Part shown: positions 1 to 8,616 of the stretch, piece by piece
Numbering within the stretch: position 1 is the first letter of the stretch
Layout: each line of letters opens with the position of its first letter
Notes under the pieces: generated by a model
Databases searched by the model: none
What the model was told of the DNA's origin: nothing
Seen by the model: the letters and a program-made list of their open reading frames with translations, nothing else
Translations under genes and position numbers: made by a program
Source: CAYQMF01 sp964418595
GTDB taxonomy: Bacteria > Planctomycetota > UBA1135 > UBA2386
DNA: 26,808 bases
Assembly (NCBI GenBank): GCA_964418595.1
Contig: CAYQMF010000092.1
Span: forward strand, 1-26,808
Direction of reading: 5' to 3'

Positions 1-394
1 CGCGGCGGGGCGCCTCGCCGTCTCCAGCCTGGAGCGCTGCGACGACCGCGGCGCGCGCGGCCACCAGCCGTCGGAAGTCCTCCGGTCGCGCCGCGACGGC
101 CCGCGCGTACGCGAACCATGCGCCCGCGTCGCCGGGCAGCACGCCGGCGGCGGCCTCGCTCACTCCGTGCGCAAGCGCATCCGCATGGACCTCGTCGACG
201 AAGCGAGCCGCCGTGCGCGCCGCGAGGAAACGGGCGTGCCGGCCCAGCATGGCATCGATCTCCGCGAGCACATGCGCACGGGGGGGCGCGGTCGCCCCCG
301 GCAAGAGCGGGTCCAGCGCCACCGGGCGAGGCGCCGGCACGCTCGCACACCCCGCACAGGCGGCCAGCGTCAGCCACCACACGCGCGGCATCAT
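1..394 (-). CDS. Lipoprotein of unknown function, partial (C-terminus beyond left edge)
   Basis: Reading right to left from 394, the frame stays open for 131 codons to the window edge. It begins with two ATG codons; the first (394-392) overlaps the secretin stop TGA as ATGA, which implies translational coupling. The N-terminus is a short hydrophobic stretch ending in a lipobox (Leu10-Ala-Ala-Cys13; a second Cys at 16), so a lipid-anchored envelope protein is expected. The rest is Ala/Arg-rich and looks helical; I recognise no domain. As the last visible gene of a secretion operon, directly after the secretin, it could be a pilotin-like lipoprotein that helps place the secretin in the outer membrane. 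That is inference from position only; a TPR-like or hypothetical lipoprotein is equally possible. Confidence 0.6.
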   Translation of the reverse strand, partial: MMPRVWWLTLAACAGCASVPAPRPVALDPLLPGATAPPRAHVLAEIDAMLGRHARFLAARTAARFVDEVHADALAHGVSEAAAGVLPGDAGAWFAYARAVAARPEDFRRLVAARAAVVAALQAGDGEAPRR

Positions 395-2730
395 CGACGC
401 TCCCCCGTCGGCGGCGGTTCGACGCCGTGGACCCGGAAGCGGGGCCGCGCCGGCGCATCGAGCACACCCTGCCCCGGCACGCGCTTCTCGGCATCGCCGT
501 GTTCGAGCGCGTGGACGTCGACCCCGAGGCTGCGCAGCACCTGCGCCGTGCGGTCGATCTGCTCTGCCGGAGTGCCGATCACGTACGGCTTGACGATGAC
601 GACGATCTCGCGCCGGAACGTGTCCTTGAACTCGCGCCGGAACAGGAAGCCGAGCAGCGGGATGTCGCCGAGCAGCGGCACCTTCTCCGTGCGGTCCGAC
701 TTGCCGGTTTCGATCAGCCCGCCGAAGGCAACTGCCAGGTCACTCTTCGCGACGATCGTCCCGCTGACCGACTGCGAACTGACGACGTTCACCGCCTGCG
801 AGACGAAACCGTCGCCGGAGGGCACCAGCACGTCCGCGACCGCATCGGCGTTCGACGTCTCCTGCACGATCTGCAGGGACACGGTGCGGTCGCTGTTGAT
901 GCTCGGCGTCATCAGCAGGGTCGTGCCCACGGGCCGGAACTCGATCCCGGTGGTCCCCGGGGTCGTCACGCTCCCGGCCTCGTTCTGGTTGATCTGGCCG
1001 CCCACGAACGTGCGGTTGATCGGCACCTCCTTGCCCACGAACAGACGTGACACCTCGTTGTTGGCGGTCAGCAGGACCGGGGTGGCGAGCGTGCGCACGC
1101 GACCCTCGCGTTCCAGCAGCTGCATGCGCGCGCCGAAGTGCGAGTCCACGTACTGGAAGATGAGGTCGCCCGTGCGCAGGCCGGTGCCGCCTGGACCGAG
1201 CGCGCCCGCGGGCGGCGGCGCGATCCGGCCGGTGGTGAGCTCCCCGGCGGTCGTCCTGTCGGCCCATTGGTACTCGAAGAACGACTCGAAGCCGTCGGAG
1301 TCCTCGATCGACAGCACGCGCACCTCGAGCATCACGAGCGCGGTGGGCACGTCGAGTTCGCGCACCAGCGCCCGGATCTGCTCCAGGGCGGCGACGTCGC
1401 TGGTTCGGACCACGATCTTGTTCTGGCGTGGTGCCAACGTCACGAAGATCGGTGCGCGCAGGCGAACGGCGTCCCTCTGTGCATCCGTCGTCTGCGCCTC
1501 GCCCGGGCGCGCGCTCTCGAGTTCGCGCAGGCGGCGCTCCAGACGCTCGATCTGACCGATCTCGAGCCGCGGCTCGGACCGCACGGGGCCAAGGGGCTGG
1601 TCCGTGCCGAACAGCGCGCCGCCGTAGCCGCCGTAACCGCCGTACCCCTGGCCGCCCGCGTAGCCACCCGCGTACCCACCCCCGTAGCCGCTGCCGATGC
1701 CACCGCCGTACCCGCCTCCGAGGCTGCCGCCGTAGCCGAATGCAGAGCGCCCGGCGGAGCCTCCCGCCCCGTAGCCGGAGCCCCCGACGATCTGGCCGAA
1801 GCCCTGCTGCCTGGCGTCGAACAGGTCGAACCGCGACAGGCGCTTGGCCAGATCGGCGACGGCCTCGTCGTGCTGCGCATACGCCTGGGTCACGACCCGG
1901 TCCCCGTACAGCTCCCGCAGCGAGCGGCCGACGTCGAACACGTTCGGGTAGTTCAGCGTGAAGGCCTCTGTCCGCTCCTCCTGCAGATCAGCAGTGTCGA
2001 CGTGGTAGTCCTCGGCGGTGGCGATGCGGACGACCTTCGTGTCGCGGTCGCGGCGCCACCACAACTGGTGACCCTCACACAGAGTGCGCACGGCGACCAG
2101 TGGCTCGACATCCGACAGGTAGAGCGAGACCGGCGTGGCCGCCGCGTTCGCCGACACGGAGATGTTGATGCCCGATTGGTCCGCGAGCATGCGCGCGGCG
2201 ATCTCCAAGGGGACGCCGCGCAGGTCGACGCGGGTGAGCCTTCCCGCAGCCGACGGCGGTGTCGTGATGCCGAGATCCAGTCGGATCCGTTCCTCGCGTG
2301 TCTCGTCGACCAGCACGACCGCCTTGGCGTCGACGCTCTCGACGCGCACGGTGCGGCCCTGCACGGAGTACGACGCGCTGGCCAGCACCTGGATCTGCAC
2401 GCCGCCGAGGTCCACCAGCACCGAGAGCCGGTCGGGTGCCGCAGCGACGAGCGCGCGCAGCGTCACCTGCGCGAGCGGCGGCGGCGCGACGGAGGTGGCC
2501 GCGGTCTCGCCCGGGCCGACCACCCGCAGCAGCGTGGCGTCGGGCACTGTCGGGTCGCCGGCCTGTCCGGGCGATGGCGGCTGGGTTGCCTGGCGCGGCA
2601 CCGGCTGCCCGCGGCCGGGGGTTCCCCGCTGCGGCGGCGTCACCTGGTCGGGGTTCACCTCCTGTGCGCACGGATCGGGCGAGAGCAACGCGGAACACAG
2701 GACGAGGGTGAGTCGGCGGCGCATGCTCAC
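391..2730 (-). CDS. gspD: Type II/IV secretin, GspD/PilQ-like, with Gly/Tyr-rich insert
   Basis: This 779-residue protein should form the outer-membrane channel of the secretion/pilus machine. It has an N-terminal signal peptide (about 1-22), a Pro-rich linker, an STN/N0-like domain (about 163-235) and an N1-like repeat (about 255-305). A low-complexity Gly/Tyr tract follows (309-372), then an N3-like domain (about 425-460) and the secretin core. The core ends in the family signature around 685-715 (VPLLGDIPLLGFLFR, then REIVVIVKPYVI). A 60-residue C-terminal tail follows, which could bind a pilotin. The start is GTG at 2730-2728, overlapping the gspF stop as GTGA; an ATG at 2724 is the alternative. 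GspD and PilQ cannot be told apart from sequence alone; the neighbouring GspL/M/G-like genes favour GspD. The Gly/Tyr tract is much longer than usual. Confidence 0.93.
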   Translation of the reverse strand: MSMRRRLTLVLCSALLSPDPCAQEVNPDQVTPPQRGTPGRGQPVPRQATQPPSPGQAGDPTVPDATLLRVVGPGETAATSVAPPPLAQVTLRALVAAAPDRLSVLVDLGGVQIQVLASASYSVQGRTVRVESVDAKAVVLVDETREERIRLDLGITTPPSAAGRLTRVDLRGVPLEIAARMLADQSGINISVSANAAATPVSLYLSDVEPLVAVRTLCEGHQLWWRRDRDTKVVRIATAEDYHVDTADLQEERTEAFTLNYPNVFDVGRSLRELYGDRVVTQAYAQHDEAVADLAKRLSRFDLFDARQQGFGQIVGGSGYGAGGSAGRSAFGYGGSLGGGYGGGIGSGYGGGYAGGYAGGQGYGGYGGYGGALFGTDQPLGPVRSEPRLEIGQIERLERRLRELESARPGEAQTTDAQRDAVRLRAPIFVTLAPRQNKIVVRTSDVAALEQIRALVRELDVPTALVMLEVRVLSIEDSDGFESFFEYQWADRTTAGELTTGRIAPPPAGALGPGGTGLRTGDLIFQYVDSHFGARMQLLEREGRVRTLATPVLLTANNEVSRLFVGKEVPINRTFVGGQINQNEAGSVTTPGTTGIEFRPVGTTLLMTPSINSDRTVSLQIVQETSNADAVADVLVPSGDGFVSQAVNVVSSQSVSGTIVAKSDLAVAFGGLIETGKSDRTEKVPLLGDIPLLGFLFRREFKDTFRREIVVIVKPYVIGTPAEQIDRTAQVLRSLGVDVHALEHGDAEKRVPGQGVLDAPARPRFRVHGVEPPPTGERR
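1615..1806 (-). repeat. Gly/Tyr-rich low-complexity coding tract inside the secretin
   Basis: Residues 309-372 of the secretin are mostly Gly with regularly spaced Tyr, in imperfect GYGG and GGYAGG units. The DNA shows the matching short imperfect repeats (gccgccgtaaccgccgta type on the plus strand). It lies between the N-terminal periplasmic domains and the N3/secretin core. GspD proteins often have a short Gly/Ser loop in this area, but this one is long and Tyr-rich. The repeats are a likely site of replication slippage and of assembly errors. Confidence 0.8.
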
Positions 2731-3935
2731 GCGCGCCCCACACCGGTGATGGAGTAGATGGCCATGAAGAAGGCGAAGTAGATGAAGCCGACGATGCTGC
2801 CGACGACGATCAGGATGAGGGGACCGACCAGCGCGCCGAGTCGTCGGACGAACTCGCGGCGCACTTCGTCATGGTGCTCGGCGACACCGGAGAGCACCTC
2901 GTCGAGGGTGCCCGACGCCTCGCCGACGGCGACCATGCTGAGCACCATCGGCGAGAACGCGCGTTCCTGCGCGAGCGAGTCGGCGAGCGCGCTGCCCTGC
3001 ACCACGCGCTCGCGGGCGCGACCGAGGCGCTCGCCGAGCAGCCGCACGCCGAGCAGTGGCTGGACGATCAACAGCGCTGCGGTCAGACGCACGCCGCTCT
3101 GCAGCAGCAGTGCCGTGTTGTGCGCGAACGTCGACACGGCGGCCAGGCGCAGGGTGCCGGCGACCAGCGGCACCCGCAGCAGCACGCGCTCCATGAGGAG
3201 CCGGCCGCGTCGAGTCGTCCATGCGAGCGCAATCAGGACGATCGCGCCGAGGACCACGAGGGTGCCCGTGACGAACCAATGCTGGACGCCGTGGGCGATG
3301 TCGACGAGCAACTGCGTGGAGGGTGGCAGGCGCCGTCCGAGGCCGCCGAGGAAGCCGGCCAGCTTCGGCAGCACGCCGACCATCATGTACGCGACGGTCG
3401 CGACCGCGAGGACGAGGATCAGCGCCGGGTAGGCGAGCGCGGTGATGACCTGCGCGCGGGACTGGCGCTGCCGCTGCATCGCGTCGGCCGCGCGCACCAC
3501 GACCAGGTCGAGGTTGCCCGAACCCTCGCCGACGTCGACCAGGCTCGTCACCAATCGCGAGAAGCACCGGTGCCGGCTCATCGCCTGGTGCAGCGTGTCG
3601 CCGCCGCGGATGTCGTCGGCCACCGTGCGCCAGATCCGCGCGGTGGGCCCACCCGACTCCTGATCCCCGCACACGCGTAGCGCCGCCAGCAGGGACAAGC
3701 CCGAGCGGAGCATGAACCCGAGCTGCCGCAGCTGCATCTCGATCTTGACGGGCCGTGGTCCGGTCAACTGGATCGACCGCCGCCACCACGGCAGCACGCC
3801 CTTCGCGGTGACCTGGAGGGGCAGCAGCCCCTCGCGACGGAGTTGCGCGAGGACGTCGCGCTCGTCCACGGCATCCCGCGCGCCGGCGTGGCGGCGCCCC
3901 TGATCGTCGCGGGCCTCGTAGGCGAAGGCAGGCAT
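2727..3935 (-). CDS. gspF: Type II secretion inner-membrane platform protein GspF
   Basis: This 402-residue GspF/PilC-family protein is the polytopic inner-membrane platform that couples the GspE ATPase to pseudopilus assembly. It has the standard two tandem cytoplasmic GspF domains, each with the family hallmark (GEGSGNLD at 136-143, GEASGTLDEVL at 338-348). Membrane segments lie at about 168-190, 222-240 and 370-394. The N-terminus (MPAFAYEARDDQG) is typical of the family, so I place the start at 3935, although the frame is open further upstream. It begins 5 bases after the gspE stop, and its own stop overlaps the secretin GTG. No clear Shine-Dalgarno site is present, consistent with translational coupling. 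Confidence 0.95.
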   Translation of the reverse strand: MPAFAYEARDDQGRRHAGARDAVDERDVLAQLRREGLLPLQVTAKGVLPWWRRSIQLTGPRPVKIEMQLRQLGFMLRSGLSLLAALRVCGDQESGGPTARIWRTVADDIRGGDTLHQAMSRHRCFSRLVTSLVDVGEGSGNLDLVVVRAADAMQRQRQSRAQVITALAYPALILVLAVATVAYMMVGVLPKLAGFLGGLGRRLPPSTQLLVDIAHGVQHWFVTGTLVVLGAIVLIALAWTTRRGRLLMERVLLRVPLVAGTLRLAAVSTFAHNTALLLQSGVRLTAALLIVQPLLGVRLLGERLGRARERVVQGSALADSLAQERAFSPMVLSMVAVGEASGTLDEVLSGVAEHHDEVRREFVRRLGALVGPLILIVVGSIVGFIYFAFFMAIYSITGVGRA

Positions 3936-3940
3936 CAGGC

Positions 3941-5731
3941 TCAGGTGGCGATGGCCTCGAGGACGAACTGCAGCGTGGTGTCGCCGGCGAGCAGCTTGGC
4001 GACGGCGTCGTCGCGGAGATCGCCGCATCCGGCCACGCGCACGAGTTCGCGGAGCCGATGCTCGTGCGCGCCGTCGCGGATCGCAGCGGCGATCGCGTCG
4101 TCGACCGGCAGCAGCTCGAACAGCCCCATGCGGCCGCGATAGCCGCTGCCCGCGCAGTACACGCAACCCGACGCCACGTGCAGGGTCCTGGCGGTGAGGT
4201 CTGGTCGTCGCAGCAAGACCGCGTCCGCCTCACTGCACGGCGCCGGGCGTCGGCACGACGCGCAGAGCCTCCGCACGAGACGCTGTGCCAGCACGAGCCG
4301 GAGCGTCGACGCCAGCAGGTAGCGTTCCACGCCCATGTCGATGAGGCGCGTCACGGTGCTCGCTGCGTCGTTCGTGTGCAGCGTGGCGAGCACGAGATGC
4401 CCCGTGAGTGCCGCCTTGATCGCGATGCTGGCGGTCTCCAGGTCGCGGATCTCACCCACCATGATCACGTCGGGGTCATGGCGCATGATCGCGCGCAACG
4501 CGGAGGCGAAGGTCACCTTGCGGCTCGCGTCGACCTCGATCTGGCTGATGCCGGGAAAGTCGTACTCCACCGGCTCCTGCACGGCGATGACGTTCACGTC
4601 GCGCGCCTGCACGATCGTGCGGAGCGCCGCGAACAAGGTCGTCGTCTTCCCGGAACCGGTCGGCCCGGTGGCCACAATCAACCCGTGTGGACGGGAGAGG
4701 AAGCTGTCGCACAGGGCGAAGTCCGGTGGCAGGAAGCCGAGGTTGTCGAGCGTCAGTGACTCGACGTCGATCGCCAGCAAACGCAGCGTCGCCCGCTCGC
4801 CGTGGTTGGTGGGCAGCGTCGCCACGCGCACGTCCACGCCCCGGCCGACGGCGAACTCGTGGGTGAACCGCCCGTCCTGCGGCGCCCGCTTCTCGGCGAT
4901 GTCCATGCCCGCGAGCACCTTGATGCGGCTCAGCAACTCCGGATGCACGTCGCGGCTGACCCGGCGGTACTGCTCCAACTCGCCGTCCACCCGCAGGCGC
5001 ACGACCACTCCGTCGCGCTCCGGGCTCACGTGGATGTCGGAAGCGCGGCGCAGCCACGCCGCGTACAGGAGCTCGTTGCACAGCGCGACCGGGTCGTCGC
5101 CGGCGGTCTCGACGATGGCACGCTGCTCGCCATACACGCGGCGGAGCTGGCGCAGCAGGTCCTCCGGATCGGCGGGTTGCGGGCGCAACGGCTTGTCGAA
5201 CCAGCGGGCGATCGCCTGCAGCGACGCCGTATCCGTGATGTCGGCGCAGGCGACGACCACGTGCGCGTCGAGTTCGCACAGCGGCAGCACGCGCCGGCGC
5301 ATCGCCTGCGCGGCGGGCACGCGGAGCGCGCAGCGCGGATCCAGTCGCACCGCGTCGAGGTCCAGCAGCAGCGGCGCGAGCGCCGTGCCGGTTGACGCAC
5401 CGTTCGCGGTGGGCTCGATGCGGAGCGCCACGCCGACGCGCGCGCCAGCGTCGTCCGCCTCGACCCACACCACGGTGCCGTGCCGCTCTGGCCGGCCATG
5501 ACCGAGTTGGAGCGCGAGGTGCACCGGTTCACCCACCCGCCAGGCATCGACGCCACCAGGAAGGTCGTCGCGCAGGCCCACCCCGCTCGCCGAGAGGTCG
5601 AGCACGGCGACGGCGCGTTCCCCCGTGCCGTCCAGGAGCCGCACGTCCGCGAGGCAACGTGTCGCCGGCGACCACCGGACGGCCCCGCGCGCTTCGGATC
5701 GTGTGGGCACCTGCTCCCGGAACGTGCTCAT
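3941..5731 (-). CDS. gspE: Secretion ATPase GspE with N-terminal PilZ domain
   Basis: This 596-residue hexameric ATPase should power the secretion/pilus machine from the cytoplasm. Residues about 15-108 form a PilZ-like domain, with R15-x3-R19 and DLSASG at 45-50 (the D/N-x-S-x-x-G motif), the two signatures used to bind cyclic di-GMP. A GspE N-terminal (MshEN-like) region follows (about 120-200), then the ATPase core. The core has Walker A GPTGSGKT (356-363), the Walker B region DPDVIMVGE (419-427), a His box (HLVLATLHTN, 445-454) and a tetracysteine zinc motif (C490, C493, C523, C526). All catalytic motifs are intact. The start at 5731 is chosen because it includes the whole PilZ domain; the gene follows the gspM stop by 7 bases. 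GspE/PilB assignment is firm; cyclic di-GMP binding is inferred. Confidence 0.95.
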   Translation of the reverse strand: MSTFREQVPTRSEARGAVRWSPATRCLADVRLLDGTGERAVAVLDLSASGVGLRDDLPGGVDAWRVGEPVHLALQLGHGRPERHGTVVWVEADDAGARVGVALRIEPTANGASTGTALAPLLLDLDAVRLDPRCALRVPAAQAMRRRVLPLCELDAHVVVACADITDTASLQAIARWFDKPLRPQPADPEDLLRQLRRVYGEQRAIVETAGDDPVALCNELLYAAWLRRASDIHVSPERDGVVVRLRVDGELEQYRRVSRDVHPELLSRIKVLAGMDIAEKRAPQDGRFTHEFAVGRGVDVRVATLPTNHGERATLRLLAIDVESLTLDNLGFLPPDFALCDSFLSRPHGLIVATGPTGSGKTTTLFAALRTIVQARDVNVIAVQEPVEYDFPGISQIEVDASRKVTFASALRAIMRHDPDVIMVGEIRDLETASIAIKAALTGHLVLATLHTNDAASTVTRLIDMGVERYLLASTLRLVLAQRLVRRLCASCRRPAPCSEADAVLLRRPDLTARTLHVASGCVYCAGSGYRGRMGLFELLPVDDAIAAAIRDGAHEHRLRELVRVAGCGDLRDDAVAKLLAGDTTLQFVLEAIAT

Positions 5732-5738
5732 GCTTCGC

Positions 5739-6317
5739 TCAGCCCACCACCATGGTCCAGATGAGTTGCCCGGCCGCGTCGCGGCGCATCCCGAGTTCGA
5801 GCAGGTGGAAGCGGATCGACGCCGCGCGCAGCTCCGTGATCGCGGCCAGCAGGTCGAGGTAGCCACCCCGCACCTGCAGCGACCAGGCCGACACCTGGGT
5901 GCGGGGCAACGCCAGCCCCGTCAGGCCGCGGGCGATGGTCGCGGGCAGGTCCAACTCCGTGCGCTCCTCCGTCATCACCGCGAGTCGATGCCGCTGCAAC
6001 GTGTCGGAGAGCAGCAGACGCCAGCGCGCGCGCTCCGGGCTCGGCACGAACACGGCGCCCCCGAGCGGCGTCGTCGGCTGGCGCTGGGCCGCGATCACCG
6101 CCAACTCGGCGCGCAGCGCATCCGCGCGCTGGTGGACCTCGCCGATCTGCGCGGCGCTCGGCAACGCGGCCTGCACGGCCCGGATCTGGCCGTCCGTGGC
6201 GGCGATCCCGGCGCGGAGTGGCAGCCCGAACCACCACAGGTACCCGCCTGCGGCCAGCAGCGCGGGGGCGAGCATCAGCGTCGCCATCGCGAGCGATCCC
6301 GGCCGGTGGCGCTTCAC
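5739..6317 (-). CDS. GspM/PilO-like inner-membrane assembly protein
   Basis: This 192-residue protein has one N-terminal membrane helix (about 12-32), then a helical stretch suited to a coiled coil (about 36-78), and a C-terminal alpha/beta part ending in IWTMVVG. Size and layout match GspM/PilO proteins, which pair with GspL/PilN on the periplasmic side of the inner membrane and link the ATPase to the secretin. The start is GTG at 6317-6315, overlapping the upstream gspL stop as GTGA; this gives a short basic N-terminus (KRHR) before the helix. Sequence identity in this family is low, so the call rests on topology, length and position between gspL and gspE. Confidence 0.7.
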   Translation of the reverse strand: MKRHRPGSLAMATLMLAPALLAAGGYLWWFGLPLRAGIAATDGQIRAVQAALPSAAQIGEVHQRADALRAELAVIAAQRQPTTPLGGAVFVPSPERARWRLLLSDTLQRHRLAVMTEERTELDLPATIARGLTGLALPRTQVSAWSLQVRGGYLDLLAAITELRAASIRFHLLELGMRRDAAGQLIWTMVVG

Positions 6318-7636
6318 CGTGGCTCCTCCGATACGGACCCGGCTGCCGAGGCGCGGCTCGCGAGCGCCGTCTCCACGATGTCGAGGGTGAACTCGAACAG
6401 CGTCCCGGCGTCGGTCTCGACCTGACGGCGCGTGCCCGGCACGACGTGGTAGCCGAGGAGGGCGAGCCGCGGCGCGAGCCCGCTCGCCAGTTCGTCGACC
6501 GTGCGCGACGTGTGCGCGCGGCCTCGCAACGCGCACCGACGCCAGCCGAGCGTCACCTCGTCCACCACGAGCCCGACCGGTCGTTCGGCCGCCAGCGCCT
6601 CCAGCGCAGCGACGGCCACCGCCGCCGACCACGCGCTGGCGTCGGCCGGGCGCGGCAACGGCTGCGTCCTGGCCTCGTCGAGCTGCCGGGTCAGGTTCGC
6701 GATCTCCCTCTCCTTGGCGGCCAGACGGTCGAGCGGCGCCCGGGTGGCCGTCAGCCGCGCATTGGTCGCGACCTGCTCACGATGGAGCTGCTCGCGATCC
6801 AGCACGGCGGCGAAGACGGTGCCGAGCAGGAGCACGCCGGCGAGCACGAACCGGCGTGTGCGCGCCGCCGCGGGTTCGGGTGGCCGCCACGCGACGACGG
6901 ACGGGTGACGCGCCGTCTGAGCCCGGGCCCACGCCCCCAGCCACGCCGTGAGGTCGGAATCGCGCGCCAACTCGAACCGCTGCACCGAGTCGGCCGCCGG
7001 CGCGGCAACGCCACCCCCGCTGGCGATGAGCTGTTCCGACAAGCCCGAACCGGGGGGCGGCCCTTCGCCCCGCATCACGTGGACGCGCACCCTGCCCGCG
7101 TCGGCGCGCACGTCGGCGCGCAGGCCACCCCAGTGTTCGAGGCGGTGGAAGCTATCCGCGGTCGCGTCCGCGAGGGAGAGCGGCACACCCGCCGGGTGGG
7201 CCACCGCCAGGAGAGTCCCCCCGGCCCGCGCGATCGCTTCCTGGATCATCGCGAGGTCGGTCCTGCCCGCCTGCAGCACCAGGAATTGCCGTTCCTCACC
7301 CTCGCGATGCCAGGCGAGGTCGGTGTCGGTCACGGTGAGGCCGGTGAAGGACTGCGCCTCGTACGCGAGCGCGTTCTCCAGCTCCCGGGCGCCGAGGCCT
7401 GCGATCGCTCGCGGCGGCAGGTCCAGGGTCTGGAGGAACACGGCGTCCGTGAGCACCAACACGCCGCCGGCAAGCCGCCCCGCCGCGAGACGCTCGATGA
7501 CATCCACGGCTTCGTCCTGCTGTTCGCGCGCAGCGCGCACGAGGTTCGCGACCTCCACACGGCGGCGATGTACGCGCACGTCGGCACGCACGGTGAGCGC
7601 GTCGAGCAGCACGAAGATCGTGGTCAGGCGGGGCAT
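6314..7636 (-). CDS. GspL-like protein (PilM/PilN-type fusion)
   Basis: This 440-residue bitopic protein has an N-terminal cytoplasmic domain (1 to about 255) of the PilM/GspL actin-like type. It includes a stretch typical of that fold (LGARELENALAYEAQSF at about 81-97). A single membrane helix lies at about 262-279, a charged coiled coil at about 281-323, and a PilN-like periplasmic domain at about 330-425. In type II systems GspL recruits GspE to the membrane and pairs with GspM, encoded immediately downstream. Its start is ATG 7636, 2 bases after the previous stop; its stop overlaps the next GTG. The actin-like ATP site is not obviously intact, as is usual for GspL. A PilM-PilN fusion is the alternative name for the same architecture. 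Confidence 0.75.
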   Translation of the reverse strand: MPRLTTIFVLLDALTVRADVRVHRRRVEVANLVRAAREQQDEAVDVIERLAAGRLAGGVLVLTDAVFLQTLDLPPRAIAGLGARELENALAYEAQSFTGLTVTDTDLAWHREGEERQFLVLQAGRTDLAMIQEAIARAGGTLLAVAHPAGVPLSLADATADSFHRLEHWGGLRADVRADAGRVRVHVMRGEGPPPGSGLSEQLIASGGGVAAPAADSVQRFELARDSDLTAWLGAWARAQTARHPSVVAWRPPEPAAARTRRFVLAGVLLLGTVFAAVLDREQLHREQVATNARLTATRAPLDRLAAKEREIANLTRQLDEARTQPLPRPADASAWSAAVAVAALEALAAERPVGLVVDEVTLGWRRCALRGRAHTSRTVDELASGLAPRLALLGYHVVPGTRRQVETDAGTLFEFTLDIVETALASRASAAGSVSEEPR

Positions 7637-7638
7637 GC

Positions 7639-8616
7639 TCAGTGCATCTCCACGATGAGTGGACTGCCGACGCCGGCTTCGACTGCGACGTACCAGACGC
7701 GGCTGCGCGGGCCCTCCGGCACCGGGTCTTCCGGCGCGGGGTCTCCGCCGGCGACAACCTCGTAGACCCGCACGACGCGCGGCCCGATCGGGATGCTCGG
7801 AAGCGAGACCTCCGCGTCGCTGGTTGCCGCCACCGTCACCGACAGCGGCTGCGCCAGCGTCGCCGGCACACCATCGCGAGGCCCGTAGAGGCGCACCAGG
7901 AAGGTCCGCTGCGCCGCGGCGAGGTTGCGCACCTGGACGCGCACGGTGCCGAGATGCCGCGCCTGCACGAGCGGAGCGACTTCTCGTTCGACGGTCAGCC
8001 CGAGGTCCGCGTCATACCCCGGGGACACGACGCCGGGCGGGTCGTCGCTCCCATCCGCTCCGAACGACTCCATTCCGGCCACGAGGTCGCCTTCCGCCAC
8101 GGCCACGCCGAGCTCCGTCCAGAGTTCGAACCGCCGGCCCCAGCCGTCGAGCGGCACGCTCCGCCCGAACCCGAGGCGAAGGTACGGGCCGCGCCAACCG
8201 CAGGCCAACTGCACCTCCGAGTCGCCGGGCGGCGAGCCGATCCGCAGCGTCGGGATCCGCTCCGACGGCGGCACCGGCTCCGCGTCGCGCCGCTCCCACA
8301 GCTCGCGCAGCGCGGCGGCCGGCTCCGTGCCGATGCGCGCTCGCGGCAGTCGACCGACATCCGCGACGAAGCCGGTGACGGCCGCGCGTCCCTGGGCATC
8401 CACTCGCCCGTCGTGACCGAGCAGCGCCACTTCCATGTCCGAGAGCGAACGCTCCGTGACGTCGCGCATGGTCTGCGCCGCGAGGCCTTCGGTGGCGAGC
8501 ACCGCGGTCTGCGCGAGCAGGGCGAGGATGAACATCACCACCAGCACTTCGACGAGCGTGAGGCCGGAGGCGCCCGACGGCGCGGTGCCCTGCCGACGCT
8601 TGCGCGCGGCGATCAT
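7639..8616 (-). CDS. Minor pseudopilin / prepilin-type N-methylation protein
   Basis: This 325-residue protein has a class III prepilin leader. After a basic stretch, cleavage is predicted between G18 and L19, giving LTLVE with the conserved Glu at position 5 of the mature protein, followed by a hydrophobic helix (about 19-42). The middle has a GspG-like DGWGRRFEL segment (compare DPWGNP in GspG) and an acidic Gly/Asp loop (SFGADGSDD). The C-terminal about 120 residues look like an added beta domain. It is much longer than a normal GspH or GspI, so it is probably a tip or specialised minor pseudopilin. The start overlaps the previous stop as ATGA (8616-8613). Confidence 0.85.
   Translation of the reverse strand: MIAARKRRQGTAPSGASGLTLVEVLVVMFILALLAQTAVLATEGLAAQTMRDVTERSLSDMEVALLGHDGRVDAQGRAAVTGFVADVGRLPRARIGTEPAAALRELWERRDAEPVPPSERIPTLRIGSPPGDSEVQLACGWRGPYLRLGFGRSVPLDGWGRRFELWTELGVAVAEGDLVAGMESFGADGSDDPPGVVSPGYDADLGLTVEREVAPLVQARHLGTVRVQVRNLAAAQRTFLVRLYGPRDGVPATLAQPLSVTVAATSDAEVSLPSIPIGPRVVRVYEVVAGGDPAPEDPVPEGPRSRVWYVAVEAGVGSPLIVEMH

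Noticed and set aside
1138..2757. 539-codon plus-strand open frame opposite the secretin gene
   Set aside because: The minus-strand frame has the complete secretin motif set; the plus frame is its GC-driven shadow.
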